The position numbers were made by a program, and so were the translations under genes. The notes beneath the pieces were generated by a model. That model was not told where the DNA came from. It did not search any database and saw only the letters and a list, made by a program, of their open reading frames with translations. 64,000 nt of DNA from Actinocorallia herbida (GTDB taxonomy: Bacteria; Actinomycetota; Actinomycetes; Streptosporangiales; Streptosporangiaceae). The stretch spans positions 3,224,001 to 3,288,000 of the forward strand of contig NZ_RJKE01000001.1 of NCBI RefSeq assembly GCF_003751225.1, given 5' to 3'. Position 1 is the stretch's first letter, and each line of letters begins with the position of its first letter. This document shows positions 1 through 7,914 of this stretch, one piece after another.

Positions 1-289
1 GCTCCTTGGAAGGGAAGTAGCGGTAGAGCGTGCCGAGGGCGACCTCGGCGGCCTGCGCGAGCTCGGCGATCCGGATCTGCTCGTACGGCTGCCGCTCGAG
101 CGCGGCCAGCGCCGCGTCCACGATCCGCTGCCGCCGCGCCCACCTGACCGACGGCGCGCGCTCGGCGCCGGGCCCGCCCGCGGCCCGTTCCGTGCCCTTG
201 GCCCTGTCCGCCTGCTCGGTCACCGTCGCGTTCCGCTCTGAAGGCCGCCCGGCCGGACCGTGCCGCCTGCGGCGCCGGGCGCGGGACAT
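1..289 (-). CDS. TetR/AcrR-family regulator, N-terminal part (runs off left edge)
   Basis: DNA-binding N-terminus of a TetR-type repressor; the ligand-binding C-terminal domain lies outside the window, so its inducer cannot be guessed. Reading leftwards from the ATG at 289, about 50 basic, low-complexity residues precede a typical TetR helix-turn-helix: IVDAALAALER as helix 1, then IAELAQAAEVALGTLYRYF with the characteristic LYRYF of the recognition helix, ending at PSKE at the window edge. An in-frame ATG at 307 would add six residues and neither start has a clear ribosome binding site. It lies 82 bases downstream of the VOC gene on the same strand, so the two could be co-transcribed. The family call is firm; start and target genes are not. 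Confidence 0.85.
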   Translation of the reverse strand, partial: MSRARRRRRHGPAGRPSERNATVTEQADRAKGTERAAGGPGAERAPSVRWARRQRIVDAALAALERQPYEQIRIAELAQAAEVALGTLYRYFPSKE

Positions 290-371
290 GGTGGGATCAA
301 GCGGCATGTAATGAGAATGCAATTATAGGTGCGGGGTCCCAGGCCCGCACGTCGCCGCGCGATCCGTCAGC

Positions 372-1199
372 TCACAGCAACCAGACCGGGAGCCCGGTGC
401 CGGAATCCGCGGGCAGCCTGGTCAGTTCGCCTTCGCGTGCGGTGAGCGCGGACGCGGTGAGGTCCTCCGGTCCGAACAGGGCGAAGCCGACGCCCGTCGC
501 GGGGGCGTCCCGCCAGAGCTCGGGGGCGCACGGCGTCGCGGCCGCTTCCCGGACGAGCAGGGCACGCCCGCGTCCCCAGGTGACGAAGAACCAGCCGTCC
601 CCGTCCTCGGTCACGTCGCCGAGCAGCGCCCGGCCGAGGAGGTCGTGCGCCCGGCCGAGGTCGGCGGCGGTCAGCCCGACGAGCGAGACCGTGCGGGACT
701 CCGCCGCGGGGGAGGGGAAGTCGGCGGGCGCGACCGTCAGGGCGTGCGTCTCCAGGAGGGAGTCGTCGGACTCGATGACCTGGACCAGCGTGCCGATCGC
801 GGCGTCCTTCGGATGGACGAAGGTCTCGCGCCGGCCAGGGAGGTCGGGGTGCCCGCCGAAGGACGGGAACTTCAGGCGGGCGAACTCCTTGGCGGTCTCG
901 TCCATCGAGGGGACCTTGAACGTCAGGTGGTGCGGCGCCGGGCCCCGGCGGCTCAGGAAGCGGTCCATGAAACCGCTCTGCTCGGACGGGGCGATGAACT
1001 CGAGGCGCATTCCCGTCCCGAACTCGAGCTGGCAGGGGGCGTACTCCGGTGCCTCCCCGGCGTGGTGGAAGCGGCCGCCGAGGTGGGTGGCGAACCGCGC
1101 GTAGGCGTCGGACCACCTGCGCACGCCGATCGCCAGATGGTCGAGGAGGGGCCACGGCACCGCGTGCGCTCCGGCGAAGGTCGCGTCTTCTGCGGGCAA
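372..1199 (-). CDS. VOC-superfamily (glyoxalase-like) protein
   Basis: A 275-residue protein of the vicinal-oxygen-chelate fold, the family of glyoxalase I, extradiol dioxygenases and methylmalonyl-CoA epimerase. The N-terminal module is clear: LLDHLAIGVRRWSDAYARF (about residues 18-36) carries the usual first metal-ligand His, LEFGTGMRLEFIAP supplies a strand with a Glu, and PHHLTFKVP (about 107) supplies another conserved His. The second half (from about 170, VSLVGLTAADLGRAHDLLG) looks like a weaker repeat of the same beta-alpha-beta-beta-beta module. This suggests a two-module, single-chain enzyme, but the substrate cannot be read from sequence. The start at 1199 is the first ATG of the conserved frame. 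A promoter-like TAGAAT and a 17-base palindrome sit just upstream. The TetR gene at 1340-2044 precedes it on the same strand. Confidence 0.8.
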   Translation of the reverse strand: MPAEDATFAGAHAVPWPLLDHLAIGVRRWSDAYARFATHLGGRFHHAGEAPEYAPCQLEFGTGMRLEFIAPSEQSGFMDRFLSRRGPAPHHLTFKVPSMDETAKEFARLKFPSFGGHPDLPGRRETFVHPKDAAIGTLVQVIESDDSLLETHALTVAPADFPSPAAESRTVSLVGLTAADLGRAHDLLGRALLGDVTEDGDGWFFVTWGRGRALLVREAAATPCAPELWRDAPATGVGFALFGPEDLTASALTAREGELTRLPADSGTGLPVWLL

Positions 1200-1293
1200 G
1201 GCGGTGCTCCTGACGTGCGGGCGGCGGTGCCGCGGGGGGCGCGGACGCCACGGGAAGTGCCGTCACGCCGCGTTCGGCCGCATTCTAACTCTG

Positions 1294-1310
1294 GAACGGG
1301 AATCCCGTTC
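1294..1310. promoter_or_regulatory. Palindrome GAACGGG-AAT-CCCGTTC upstream of the VOC gene
   Basis: Perfect 7-base arms around a 3-base centre lie about 95 bases before the VOC start. On the minus strand a -10-like TAGAAT follows it (about 1280-1287), so the palindrome would cover the -35 region. That placement suits a repressor operator; it could also be a short hairpin at the end of the upstream TetR transcript. Confidence 0.45.
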
Positions 1311-1339
1311 AGGCGGCCTCCGCCCCGCTCACCGGCCCG

Positions 1340-2044
1340 TCAACCGGCCTCGGCGGGGGAGCGGCGGTGGCCCGCGCCGTCGAGGATCGTGGCGAGGCCC
1401 GCGGTGAAGGCCGCGTCGCCGGTGAGGTCGATCGAGATGCCCTCGTGCTGCACCAGGCTCGCTATCAGGGGGGTGCCGTCGGGGTCGAGGAGGCCGAGCT
1501 GGCGCAGGCCCTCGGGGGGGAACGCGGTCGCGGCGCGGCGACGCTCGGCCCCCACGAAGCCCTCGGTGTACAGGGAGAGCGACGAGTACAGGTGCCATGC
1601 GTCGAGCGCGCCGAAGCCCGCCGCGACCAGGTACCGGATGACCGCTTCGAGCCCGCGGTAGGCGGTGTCGAAGCCCTCCTGGTCGTAGCGGGCGTCCTTC
1701 ACGGCGGTCAGGTCGGACAGCAGCGAGTCCTGCGCGAGGATCGCGCGCTGGAGTGCGAAGTACTCGGCCAGGTAGGCGCGCCACTCCTGCGGCGGGCGGC
1801 CGTCGGGCCGGGGGAGCATCTCGTCCAGCCGGGCGATCGCCTTGGCGGCCATCCGGCGCAGCAGCTCGTCCTTGTTGGTGACGTGCCAGTAGATGCTGGT
1901 GACGCCGACGTCCAGACGGGCGGCGAGTTCGGCCATGCTCAGGTTCGCCAGGCCCGTCTCCCGGGCGAGCGCGAAGGCCCCGTCGAGGATGCGCTCGGGG
2001 TCGATCGAGCCGCGGGGACGTCGGGAACGCGCGCTGGATGCCAC
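1340..2044 (-). CDS. TetR/AcrR-family transcriptional regulator
   Basis: A 234-residue TetR-type repressor. The N-terminal helix-turn-helix is well formed (about residues 17-65): ILDGAFALARETGLANLSM, then AELAARLDVGVTSIYWHV and NKDELLRRMAAKAI, the usual order of helix 1, turn and recognition helix. The rest is a helical ligand-binding domain with no recognisable ligand. It starts 164 bases from the divergently transcribed SDR gene (2209). The gap between them holds three TCAGTA/TACTGA half-sites, so control of itself and the SDR is the simplest model. The downstream VOC gene on the same strand may also belong to its regulon. The family is certain; the target assignment is inferred from the divergent layout. 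Confidence 0.9.
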   Translation of the reverse strand: MASSARSRRPRGSIDPERILDGAFALARETGLANLSMAELAARLDVGVTSIYWHVTNKDELLRRMAAKAIARLDEMLPRPDGRPPQEWRAYLAEYFALQRAILAQDSLLSDLTAVKDARYDQEGFDTAYRGLEAVIRYLVAAGFGALDAWHLYSSLSLYTEGFVGAERRRAATAFPPEGLRQLGLLDPDGTPLIASLVQHEGISIDLTGDAAFTAGLATILDGAGHRRSPAEAG

Positions 2045-2101
2045 CCGCCCATTGTCCCCGACCTGCCGGGGACCACGGCACGGCCGAGATACCGAAGTCC
2101 T

Positions 2102-2130
2102 TCAGTATGGGCTACCGTACTGATTCAGTA
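2102..2130. promoter_or_regulatory. Likely TetR operator with three TCAGTA/TACTGA half-sites
   Basis: TCAGTA (2102-2107), TACTGA (2118-2123) and TCAGTA (2125-2130) lie between the divergent TetR and SDR genes. The last two form TACTGA-T-TCAGTA, a near-perfect 13-base palindrome. The first two form a wider inverted repeat with a 10-base spacer. Such nested half-sites fit binding of one or two TetR dimers over both promoters. Confidence 0.5.
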
Positions 2131-2208
2131 AGTGTCGGAGTCCACTTACCGCAGGGGTGTCAGCCGTGGTCCGGTCCCCGCCGGACCGCCAGAAGAAGGA
2201 GTACGCCG

Positions 2209-3021
2209 ATGGCCGGCCGTGTAGAGGGCAAGGTCGCTTTCATCACCGGAGCCGCACGGGGACAGGGCCGCAGCCACGCGGTCCGCCTCGCCGAGGAGGG
2301 CGCCGACATCATCGCGCTCGACCTGCTCGAACCCCTCCCGTTCGTCGCCTACCAGGGCGCGATCCAGGAGGACCTGGACGAGACGGTCCGGCTGGTCGAG
2401 AAGACGGGCCGCCGCATCATCGCCCGCAAGGGCGACGTACGGGATCTCGCGGGCATGAAGGCGATCGTCGACGAGGGCGTCGCGGCGTTCGGCCGCCTCG
2501 ACATCGTGTGCGCGAACGCCGGCGTCATGGTCCTGCGCGAATGGCAGGACATCACCCCGGAGATGTGGGACGACACCATCGCCACCAACCTGACCGGCGT
2601 GTGGAACACGGTGATGGCGACCGCCCAGCACCTCATCGACAACGGCGGCGGCTCGATGATCCTCACCAGCTCGGCCGCGGGCCTCAAGGGCCAGCCGTTC
2701 CTCAACCCCTACGTGGCGGCCAAGCACGGCGTCGTCGGCGTCATGCGCGCCTTCGCCGCGGAGCTCGCCGAGCACAACGTCCGGGTGAACTCCCTGCACC
2801 CGACCGGCGTGAACACCACGATGGTCGACGGCCTCCAGGACATCTACCCGGGCTTCCTCCAGCGTCACCCGGCCCTCGGCGCCACCCTCGGCAACCTCCT
2901 GCCCGTCCAGGCCTCCGAGGCCATCGACCAGTCCCATGCCGTCGTCTACCTGGCCAGTGACGAGTCCCGATACGTCACCTCGACCACCTTTCGCGTGGAC
3001 GCCGGCACCGTCGCCGTCTGA
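2209..3021 (+). CDS. Mycofactocin-coupled-type SDR family oxidoreductase
   Basis: A 270-residue NAD-dependent short-chain dehydrogenase. The cofactor motif GAARGQGRSHAVRLAEEG (about residues 14-31) has the GQGRSHA form typical of the mycofactocin-coupled SDR subfamily, whose members hold NAD non-exchangeably and pass electrons to the peptide-derived cofactor mycofactocin. The NAG motif (CANAGVM), catalytic Ser (LTSSAAG) and YVAAK (Tyr-X3-Lys) are all present, so the enzyme should be active. Substrate is unknown, probably an alcohol. The start at 2209 is chosen because AGAAGAAGGAG sits just before it; the longer open frame upstream has no family similarity. It is transcribed divergently from the TetR gene and ends in a strong terminator. 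No mycofactocin biosynthesis genes are in this window. Confidence 0.9.
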   Translation: MAGRVEGKVAFITGAARGQGRSHAVRLAEEGADIIALDLLEPLPFVAYQGAIQEDLDETVRLVEKTGRRIIARKGDVRDLAGMKAIVDEGVAAFGRLDIVCANAGVMVLREWQDITPEMWDDTIATNLTGVWNTVMATAQHLIDNGGGSMILTSSAAGLKGQPFLNPYVAAKHGVVGVMRAFAAELAEHNVRVNSLHPTGVNTTMVDGLQDIYPGFLQRHPALGATLGNLLPVQASEAIDQSHAVVYLASDESRYVTSTTFRVDAGTVAV

Positions 3022-3067
3022 CCTGGCCCCGTCCCGGCACGCCGTGCCCCGCCGGGACGGGACCGTC

Positions 3068-3093
3068 GAAGGCCCCCGCGCGCGGGGGCCTTC
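3068..3093. terminator. Hairpin terminator after the SDR gene
   Basis: A perfect 26-base palindrome with GAAGGCCCCCGCG arms, 47 bases past the SDR stop. It has no T-run, as is usual in high-GC actinomycetes. Confidence 0.7.
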
Positions 3094-3100
3094 GTGCCGT

Positions 3101-3372
3101 AGAGGGCTATCCACCCGCCGAGCCTCTGCCCGACGACCTCGGCCTTTTCGATGCCGTTCGCGTCCATTGGGTGTAGATCTCGGGGTTGCCCACCCGAGGA
3201 GCGTGACGAGGTTGCGCATGGACAGCGCGTTCAGCCCGAGGCCGACGAGCCGGGCGGCGTCCAGGTCGAGGATCGCCGCGCGTTCGTCGGCGCTGAGCCG
3301 GTAGCGGTCGAGGGAGCTCTCCGGGGCCGCCTTGACCTCCTCGGCGAACCCGGGAGCCCGCTCCAGGTCCCA
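3101..3372 (-). pseudogene. Decayed fragments of aromatic-ring cleavage genes (LigA-like domain, then alpha/beta-hydrolase piece)
   Basis: Two protein fragments in different frames lie on the minus strand. From about 3372 to 3180 the peptide contains ERAPGFAEEVKAAPESSLDR, then YRLSADERAAILDLDAARLV and LGLNALSMRNLVTLLG, a good match in style to the LigA-type small subunit of extradiol dioxygenases. It lacks a start and runs out after LLGWATP. From 3167 to about 3100, in another frame, MDANGIEKAEVVGQRLGGWI resembles the nucleophile elbow of alpha/beta hydrolases, but the Ser of GxSxG is replaced by Arg. On the plus strand a 16-codon open tail (GIDHAGPHEIEMEVG, 3372-3422) abuts them and may be a third fragment. 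I read this as the scar of a lost catabolic cluster. No intact gene is present in 3094-3485. Confidence 0.5.
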
Positions 3373-3485
3373 ACGGCATCGACCACGCGGGCCCGCACGA
3401 GATCGAGATGGAGGTCGGCTAGCGCCCGACCGTCCCTGAGCGGGGCCTCGGCTTCCGGGTGCGCGGGAGCCGGGCCTCCTCACGG

Positions 3486-4139
3486 TCAGCCCTGGAGCCA
3501 CCAGGGGCTGCTGTAGGCGACGCCCCAGTCGTTGCAGGCGTGGCCGGCGGGGCCGGGGGAGGCGTTGGCCTGGGAGGGGTCGGAGACGCGGAGGACGACC
3601 CAGTCGCCGTCGGCGGTGTTGAGGGGGACGGTGAACCGGGTGACCTGTCCTGCGGTCGTCTCGATGACGTCGACGACGTTCGCCGCGTCGGCGAGGGTCG
3701 CGGTCCGCTTCCACTCCGCGGAGCTGAGGCCGCCGATGCCGAACACGCCGCTGTGGTCGGTCAGCGCCGCGACGTCCAGGCCCGCGCTGCGCATCGACGC
3801 GAAGGCCAGCGTCGGGTCGCCGTCGCCGTCCGACATCGTGGTGTGGTTGTGCATGTCGGCGTGGACCAGGGTCGTGCCCTGCGTGATCAGCGAGGTCCGC
3901 CCCGCGCCGCCCGCGGCCAGGGCGGCGACCCCGGGCGCCACGGCGGTGCCGGTCGCCGCGGCGCGCGCGCTCCCGGGCGAGGCGGCGAGGAACAGAAGGC
4001 CCCCGGCCGCCGCGCCGAGCGCCGCCCGCCGGCTGACGCCCCTGTCTTCCGCCACCTCGTATCCGTGCCCCTGAGGGCTGTGCGAGTGAGGGTGGCCGTG
4101 GTGGTGGTCGTGTCCGTGATCTCCCATGGCGGACATCAC
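3486..4139 (-). CDS. Tat-exported PHP-domain protein, apparently missing its middle
   Basis: A 217-residue secreted protein. The first 30 residues are His-rich (DHGHDHHHGHPHSHSPQGHG). A twin-arginine signal follows (SRRAALGAAAGGLLFLAA), then an N-terminal PHP metal-site motif HADMHNHTTMSDGDGDP (about residues 93-109) and ALTDHSG. Family members are metal-dependent phosphoesterases of about 400-500 residues. Here the text jumps from LADAAN straight to a C-terminal block (WVVLRVSDPSQANASPGPAG, then ACNDWGVAYSSPWWLQ), so the central part with further metal ligands seems deleted in frame. The protein may still be exported and bind metal, but catalysis is doubtful. It stands alone between degraded DNA and the WYL regulator. 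Confidence 0.65.
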   Translation of the reverse strand: MMSAMGDHGHDHHHGHPHSHSPQGHGYEVAEDRGVSRRAALGAAAGGLLFLAASPGSARAAATGTAVAPGVAALAAGGAGRTSLITQGTTLVHADMHNHTTMSDGDGDPTLAFASMRSAGLDVAALTDHSGVFGIGGLSSAEWKRTATLADAANVVDVIETTAGQVTRFTVPLNTADGDWVVLRVSDPSQANASPGPAGHACNDWGVAYSSPWWLQG

Positions 4140-4169
4140 ACGCGCACGGCAGGAACATGAACGGAATTC

Positions 4170-5207
4170 CTATCCCTCCCCGGATGAACGTTCCGTGAGG
4201 GACGGTCCTTCGGCGGCGCGGAGGTAGCGGCGGCCCAGGGCGGCGACGTGGTCGGCGAGTTCGGGAGGGGCGGCGACCTCGAAGTCCAGGCCGAGCATGC
4301 CGAGGTAGGCGGCGACGGTCTCGAGGGTGTCGGCGCCGGTGGCCAGGACGCAGCGGTCGGCGTCCACCGACTCGACCACGCCGACCGTCGCGTTGATGCG
4401 GGCGAGGACCTGCTCGGCCGGGGCGAGGACGATGACGCGGGCGTGGACCTTCCAGCCCGTCGCGGCCACGTCCCGCAGGACGAAGGAGGTGTAGTCGCCG
4501 CCGGGCAGCGGGGTGGGGGCGAAGGCGCGGCCGGGCAGGAGAGGGGTCATCCAGTCGGCGCGGTAGGACGACCAGGCGCCCGAGGCCGGGTCCCGCGCGA
4601 CGAGGTACCAGCGCCGTCGCCAGCTGACCAGCCGGTACGGCTCGGCGAGCCTGCGGCCGGACGGGGCGGCGGTCGCGGACGGGGGTTCGCCGTCACCCGG
4701 TTCGGTCGCGGCCACCGAGTAGTCGAAGCGCATCTCGACCCGGTCGCGGATGGCCGCGGCGATCGCGGTGAGGACCGCGGCGTCGGTCTCGGGATCGGCG
4801 GCGTCGGTGTCCAGGTTCTCCGGCGCCCGCGAGGTGGCCTCGTGCAGGGCGACGACCTGCCTGCGCAGCCGGTGCGGGAGCACCTGCTCCAGTTTGGCCA
4901 GGGCGCGGGCGCCGCTCTCGGCGATCCCGGCGACGCCCGTGGCCGCGCGCAGCCCGATCGCGACGGCGACGGCCTCCTGGTCGTCGAGCAGCAGCGGGGG
5001 CAGTTTGGTGCCCGCGCCGAGCCGGTAGGAGCCCGCCGCGCCCCGGGTGGCGTCGACCGGGTAGCCGAGGTCGCGCAGCCGCTCGATGTCGTTGCGGACG
5101 GTGCGGGTGCTCACGCCGAGGCGTTCGGCGAGTTCCCGGCCCGTCCAGTCGGGCCGGGACTGGAACAGCGAGAGCAGCGCGAGCAGTCGTGCGGACGTCT
5201 CCAACAT
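4170..5207 (-). CDS. YafY-type HTH/WYL-domain transcriptional regulator
   Basis: A 345-residue regulator. The N-terminal winged helix-turn-helix (residues about 5-60) includes [20 protein letters not shown] and [18 protein letters not shown]. The central WYL domain has [21 protein letters not shown] (about 205-225), where the Trp-Tyr-Leu core is visible, and a WCX-like C-terminal segment follows ([18 protein letters not shown]). WYL proteins sense small ligands or nucleic acid and repress or activate neighbouring genes. It is divergent from the epoxide hydrolase, 62 bases away, with a perfect 25-base inverted repeat in the gap that overlaps neither chosen start. This makes the hydrolase its most probable target. 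Confidence 0.92.
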   Translation of the reverse strand: MLETSARLLALLSLFQSRPDWTGRELAERLGVSTRTVRNDIERLRDLGYPVDATRGAAGSYRLGAGTKLPPLLLDDQEAVAVAIGLRAATGVAGIAESGARALAKLEQVLPHRLRRQVVALHEATSRAPENLDTDAADPETDAAVLTAIAAAIRDRVEMRFDYSVAATEPGDGEPPSATAAPSGRRLAEPYRLVSWRRRWYLVARDPASGAWSSYRADWMTPLLPGRAFAPTPLPGGDYTSFVLRDVAATGWKVHARVIVLAPAEQVLARINATVGVVESVDADRCVLATGADTLETVAAYLGMLGLDFEVAAPPELADHVAALGRRYLRAAEGPSLTERSSGEG

Positions 5208-5225
5208 TTTCTCAGTATCGCGGAT

Positions 5226-5250
5226 ATATAGGAATCAAATCTTCCTATAT
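5226..5250. promoter_or_regulatory. Operator: ATATAGGAA / TTCCTATAT inverted repeat
   Basis: Perfect 9-base arms (5226-5234 and 5242-5250) with a 7-base spacer lie between the divergent WYL regulator and the epoxide hydrolase. The AT-rich sequence stands out in a GC-rich region. An ATG at 5249 overlaps the right arm, one reason to prefer the hydrolase start at 5270. Confidence 0.65.
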
Positions 5251-5269
5251 GGCTCCTAACGTAAGGGAC

Positions 5270-6418
5270 ATGACGAAGACGCAGAACCGCCCCGAGATCC
5301 GCTCCTTCACCGTCGCGATCGAGCAGGCCGAGCTCGACGACCTGCACGCGCGGCTCGCCCGCACCCGGCTGCCCCGGCCGGCGGCGGCCGACGACTGGGC
5401 GCTCGGCACCCCGAACGGCTACCTGCGGGAGACCGCCGAGTACTGGCGCACCGCGTTCGACTGGCGGGCGCAGGAGGCCCGGATGAACGCGTTCCCGCAC
5501 TACCTGACCGAGATCGACGGCCAGACCGTCCACTTCGTCCATGTGCCGTCGGCGGAGAAGGACGCGACGCCGCTCCTCCTGCTGCACACCTACCCGGGGT
5601 CGTTCATCGACTTCCTCGACATGATCGGCCCGCTCACCGACCCCGTCGCGCACGGAGGCAAGGCCGAGGACGCGTTCTCGGTCGTCGTCCCCTCGATCCC
5701 CGGCTTCGGCTTCAGCACCCCGCTGGAGGGCGGCGGCTGGACCCAGGCCAGGGTCGCCCGCACCTTCGACGCCCTGATGCGCCGCCTCGGCTACGACTCC
5801 TACGGCGCGCACGGCAGCGACATGGGCGCGATGCTCTGCCGCGAGCTCGGCCTGCTGGACCCGCCCGGTTTCCTCGGGATGCACGTCCTCCAGCTGTTCT
5901 CCTTCCCGTCCGGCGACCCCGCCGAGTTCGAGGGGTTCGGCCCGAAGGAGTACGCGGCGCTGGAGCACATGCAGTGGTTCCAGTCGGTCGGCGGCTACAA
6001 CGCGATGAACGCCGCGCGGCCGCAGACGATCGGCGCGGCGGTCGCGGATTCGCCGGTCGGCCAGCTCGCCTACAGCGAACTGCTCAACTCCTTCGGCAAC
6101 GGCACGAGCCTGGTGACCATCGACCAGGTCCTGACCCAGGTCTCCCTCTACTGGTTCACCAACACCCAGGCCACGGCGAGCCGGTACTACTACGAGGAGG
6201 CGCGCTCGGGCGCGGAGCCCGCGATCAACACCGCGCCGACGGGAGTCGCGGTCTTCGCCGACGACTTCCAGACGATCCGGTCCCTCGCCGCCAGGGACAA
6301 CACGAACATCGTGCACTGGAGCGAGTTCCCCAAGGCCGGGCACTTCGCCGCGATGGAGGCCCCCGGCGACGTCGCGAAGGACGTCCGCGCCTTCTTCGCC
6401 GGGCTCCGCACGGCCTGA
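5270..6418 (+). CDS. Epoxide hydrolase family protein (alpha/beta hydrolase)
   Basis: A 382-residue hydrolase that would open epoxides to diols with water. It has the N-terminal EHN domain ([27 protein letters not shown]) followed by the alpha/beta-hydrolase core. The oxyanion segment [10 protein letters not shown] replaces the usual HGWPGS (about residues 105-115), the nucleophile loop is HGSDMGAM (Asp nucleophile in a G-S-D-x-G context), and the C-terminal [11 protein letters not shown] carries the catalytic His. A Tyr-rich lid ([11 protein letters not shown]) could supply the acid Tyr. The ATG at 5270 lies just after GTAAGGG and beyond the operator; 5249 is an alternative. It is divergent from the WYL regulator and closed by a strong hairpin. 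Detoxification or a catabolic role are both possible. Confidence 0.92.
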   Translation: MTKTQNRPEIRSFTVAIEQAELDDLHARLARTRLPRPAAADDWALGTPNGYLRETAEYWRTAFDWRAQEARMNAFPHYLTEIDGQTVHFVHVPSAEKDATPLLLLHTYPGSFIDFLDMIGPLTDPVAHGGKAEDAFSVVVPSIPGFGFSTPLEGGGWTQARVARTFDALMRRLGYDSYGAHGSDMGAMLCRELGLLDPPGFLGMHVLQLFSFPSGDPAEFEGFGPKEYAALEHMQWFQSVGGYNAMNAARPQTIGAAVADSPVGQLAYSELLNSFGNGTSLVTIDQVLTQVSLYWFTNTQATASRYYYEEARSGAEPAINTAPTGVAVFADDFQTIRSLAARDNTNIVHWSEFPKAGHFAAMEAPGDVAKDVRAFFAGLRTA

Positions 6419-6423
6419 CGCCC

Positions 6424-6456
6424 CGGGCGGGCCGGGAGCACCTCCCGGCCCGCCCG
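6424..6456. terminator. Strong hairpin terminator after the epoxide hydrolase
   Basis: Perfect 15-base arms (CGGGCGGGCCGGGAG, then its reverse complement) with a 3-base loop, six bases past the stop. Confidence 0.8.
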
Positions 6457-6521
6457 CGCCGGCGGGTCGCTAGCATCGGCCCGGCGGGACCGGCGGCGGA
6501 CGGAACGAGGGGCGGCGTGCG

Positions 6522-7136
6522 ATGGCGGACTGGGCGGGGTTCCGGGAGACGGCGGGGCGGCGGGTCGGCGGGTTCGGGCGGGTGGCGCTAGGGGACGCCG
6601 ACGGGGTGCGGCGGGCGGCGGTGGTGCTGTGCGTGGCGGAACGGGACGGAGAACTCGGCGTCCTGGTGATCAAGCGGGCGAACCGGGGGCGGAACCCGGG
6701 CCAGTGGGCGCTGCCCGGCGGGCGGGCCGAGGACGGCGAGACGCTCCAGGAGACGGGGTTGCGGGAGTTGCGCGAGGAACTCGGGCTGGAGATCGCCGAG
6801 GCGGACGTGCTCGGCATGCTGGACGACTTCCCCGCGGCGTCCGGGTTCGCGATCACCCCCGTGGTGGCCGTCGCGCAGGGCGCGGGGGAGCCGGTGCCCG
6901 ACGCGCGGGAGGTGCGGTCGGTGCACCATGTGCCGCTGCGCGTCCTGGCCGCCGACGGCGCCGTCAACTGGGTCGACCGGCCTGACGGCGGGCGGCTGCT
7001 CCAGATGCGGCTGGGCCCCGGCATGACGATCCACGCGCCGACCGGCGCGATGCTCTGGCAGTTCCGCGAGGTCGTCCTCCTCGGGCGTGACGTCCGGGTG
7101 GCCGACCTGATCCAGCCGGACTGGACGCGCAACTAG
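6522..7136 (+). CDS. Nudix hydrolase
   Basis: A 204-residue Nudix-fold pyrophosphohydrolase. The full Nudix box is present at about residues 66-88: it begins GGRAEDGE, continues ETGLRELREELGLEI, and keeps the REUXEEXGU metal-binding core intact. The context around it (KRANRGRNPGQWALPGG) and the length fit CoA-pyrophosphatase or broad nucleotide-sanitising Nudix enzymes; the substrate cannot be assigned. The start at 6522 (GCG-ATG-GCG) follows AACGAGGGGCGG, an acceptable ribosome binding site. It stands alone between the epoxide hydrolase terminator and the next gene on the same strand, 94 bases away. Confidence 0.92.
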   Translation: MADWAGFRETAGRRVGGFGRVALGDADGVRRAAVVLCVAERDGELGVLVIKRANRGRNPGQWALPGGRAEDGETLQETGLRELREELGLEIAEADVLGMLDDFPAASGFAITPVVAVAQGAGEPVPDAREVRSVHHVPLRVLAADGAVNWVDRPDGGRLLQMRLGPGMTIHAPTGAMLWQFREVVLLGRDVRVADLIQPDWTRN

Positions 7137-7230
7137 CGCGCGACGTCGGCGGCCTTCCGGCGGATCGCGTCAGGCGGCTTCCGGGAGAAACGGCTCCGGA
7201 ATGTCGGTGGCCGGTGCTACGTTCCCGGCC

Positions 7231-7911
7231 ATGTCGACGAGGTACGTGTCCTGGGATGAGGCGGTCGCGCTGTTCGAGCGGCGTGGCCTGCCGGAGAGCA
7301 GCTACGAGAACCTGTACGACGAGGAGTACATCCTCGTCGAGGGTCCGGTGGTCGTGCGCGGCGACCTGCCGCTGGACGATCACGAGGCGACCCCATGGGC
7401 TGAGGACACCCCCGACGCCGCCACCGGCTACATCGTCGACGGCGACCTGACCGTCGAAGGGAGTCTCGTGGACATCGACGACGGGTCCGCGGCCCTCGTC
7501 GTCCTGGGCGGCCTGACCGCGCGCGACGCCTACTTCGAGGGCGACGCCAAACTGATCACGCTCGGCGACGCGGTCTTCCGCGCCTTCGTCGGTCACATGA
7601 CGGACAAGCTCGTCATGGTCCACGGCGACCTGCGCACCTCGGTGGCGGTCTTCCTCGCCGAGTTCTTCCCCGACCTGGTCGCCGGGACCCTGTCCGGGAG
7701 GCTCCTCACCGACGGCTCCGAGGACGACGCGGTCGGCGGCTACGCCGACCCGTCGCCCGACGCGCCTCTGACCGACCTCCTCGTCCCCGAGGTCCTCGCC
7801 GCCCCGGACGCCGCTCCCGGCGACTTCGCGTTCTTCGCGAAGGTCGGGCTGGACGGCGGGGCCGTCCGCGACCGCGTCATGAAGGGCCTCCCGCTCACGC
7901 CCGCCCCCTGA
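7231..7911 (+). CDS. Hypothetical protein with beta-solenoid-like GDL repeats
   Basis: A 226-residue acidic protein I do not recognise. It has a repeated strand-turn pattern: VVVRGDLPL, YIVDGDLTVEGSLVD, LVVLGGLTARDAYFEGDAKL, then LITLGDAV and LVMVHGDLRTS. This alternation of short hydrophobic strands with GD/GG turns is what a small right-handed beta-solenoid looks like, as in polymer-forming cytoskeletal proteins. There is no signal peptide or membrane segment, so it is probably cytoplasmic. An upstream in-frame ATG at 7201 would add ten residues; 7231 is preferred because the extra segment (SVAGATFPA) looks non-coding. It is convergent with the Lrp gene, three bases apart. Confidence 0.75.
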   Translation: MSTRYVSWDEAVALFERRGLPESSYENLYDEEYILVEGPVVVRGDLPLDDHEATPWAEDTPDAATGYIVDGDLTVEGSLVDIDDGSAALVVLGGLTARDAYFEGDAKLITLGDAVFRAFVGHMTDKLVMVHGDLRTSVAVFLAEFFPDLVAGTLSGRLLTDGSEDDAVGGYADPSPDAPLTDLLVPEVLAAPDAAPGDFAFFAKVGLDGGAVRDRVMKGLPLTPAP

Positions 7912-7914
7912 TCG

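Noticed and set aside
3068-3093. SDR terminator palindrome as a regulator site
   Set aside because: It lies just after the stop, is GC-only and perfect, and no promoter follows; a terminator explains it better.
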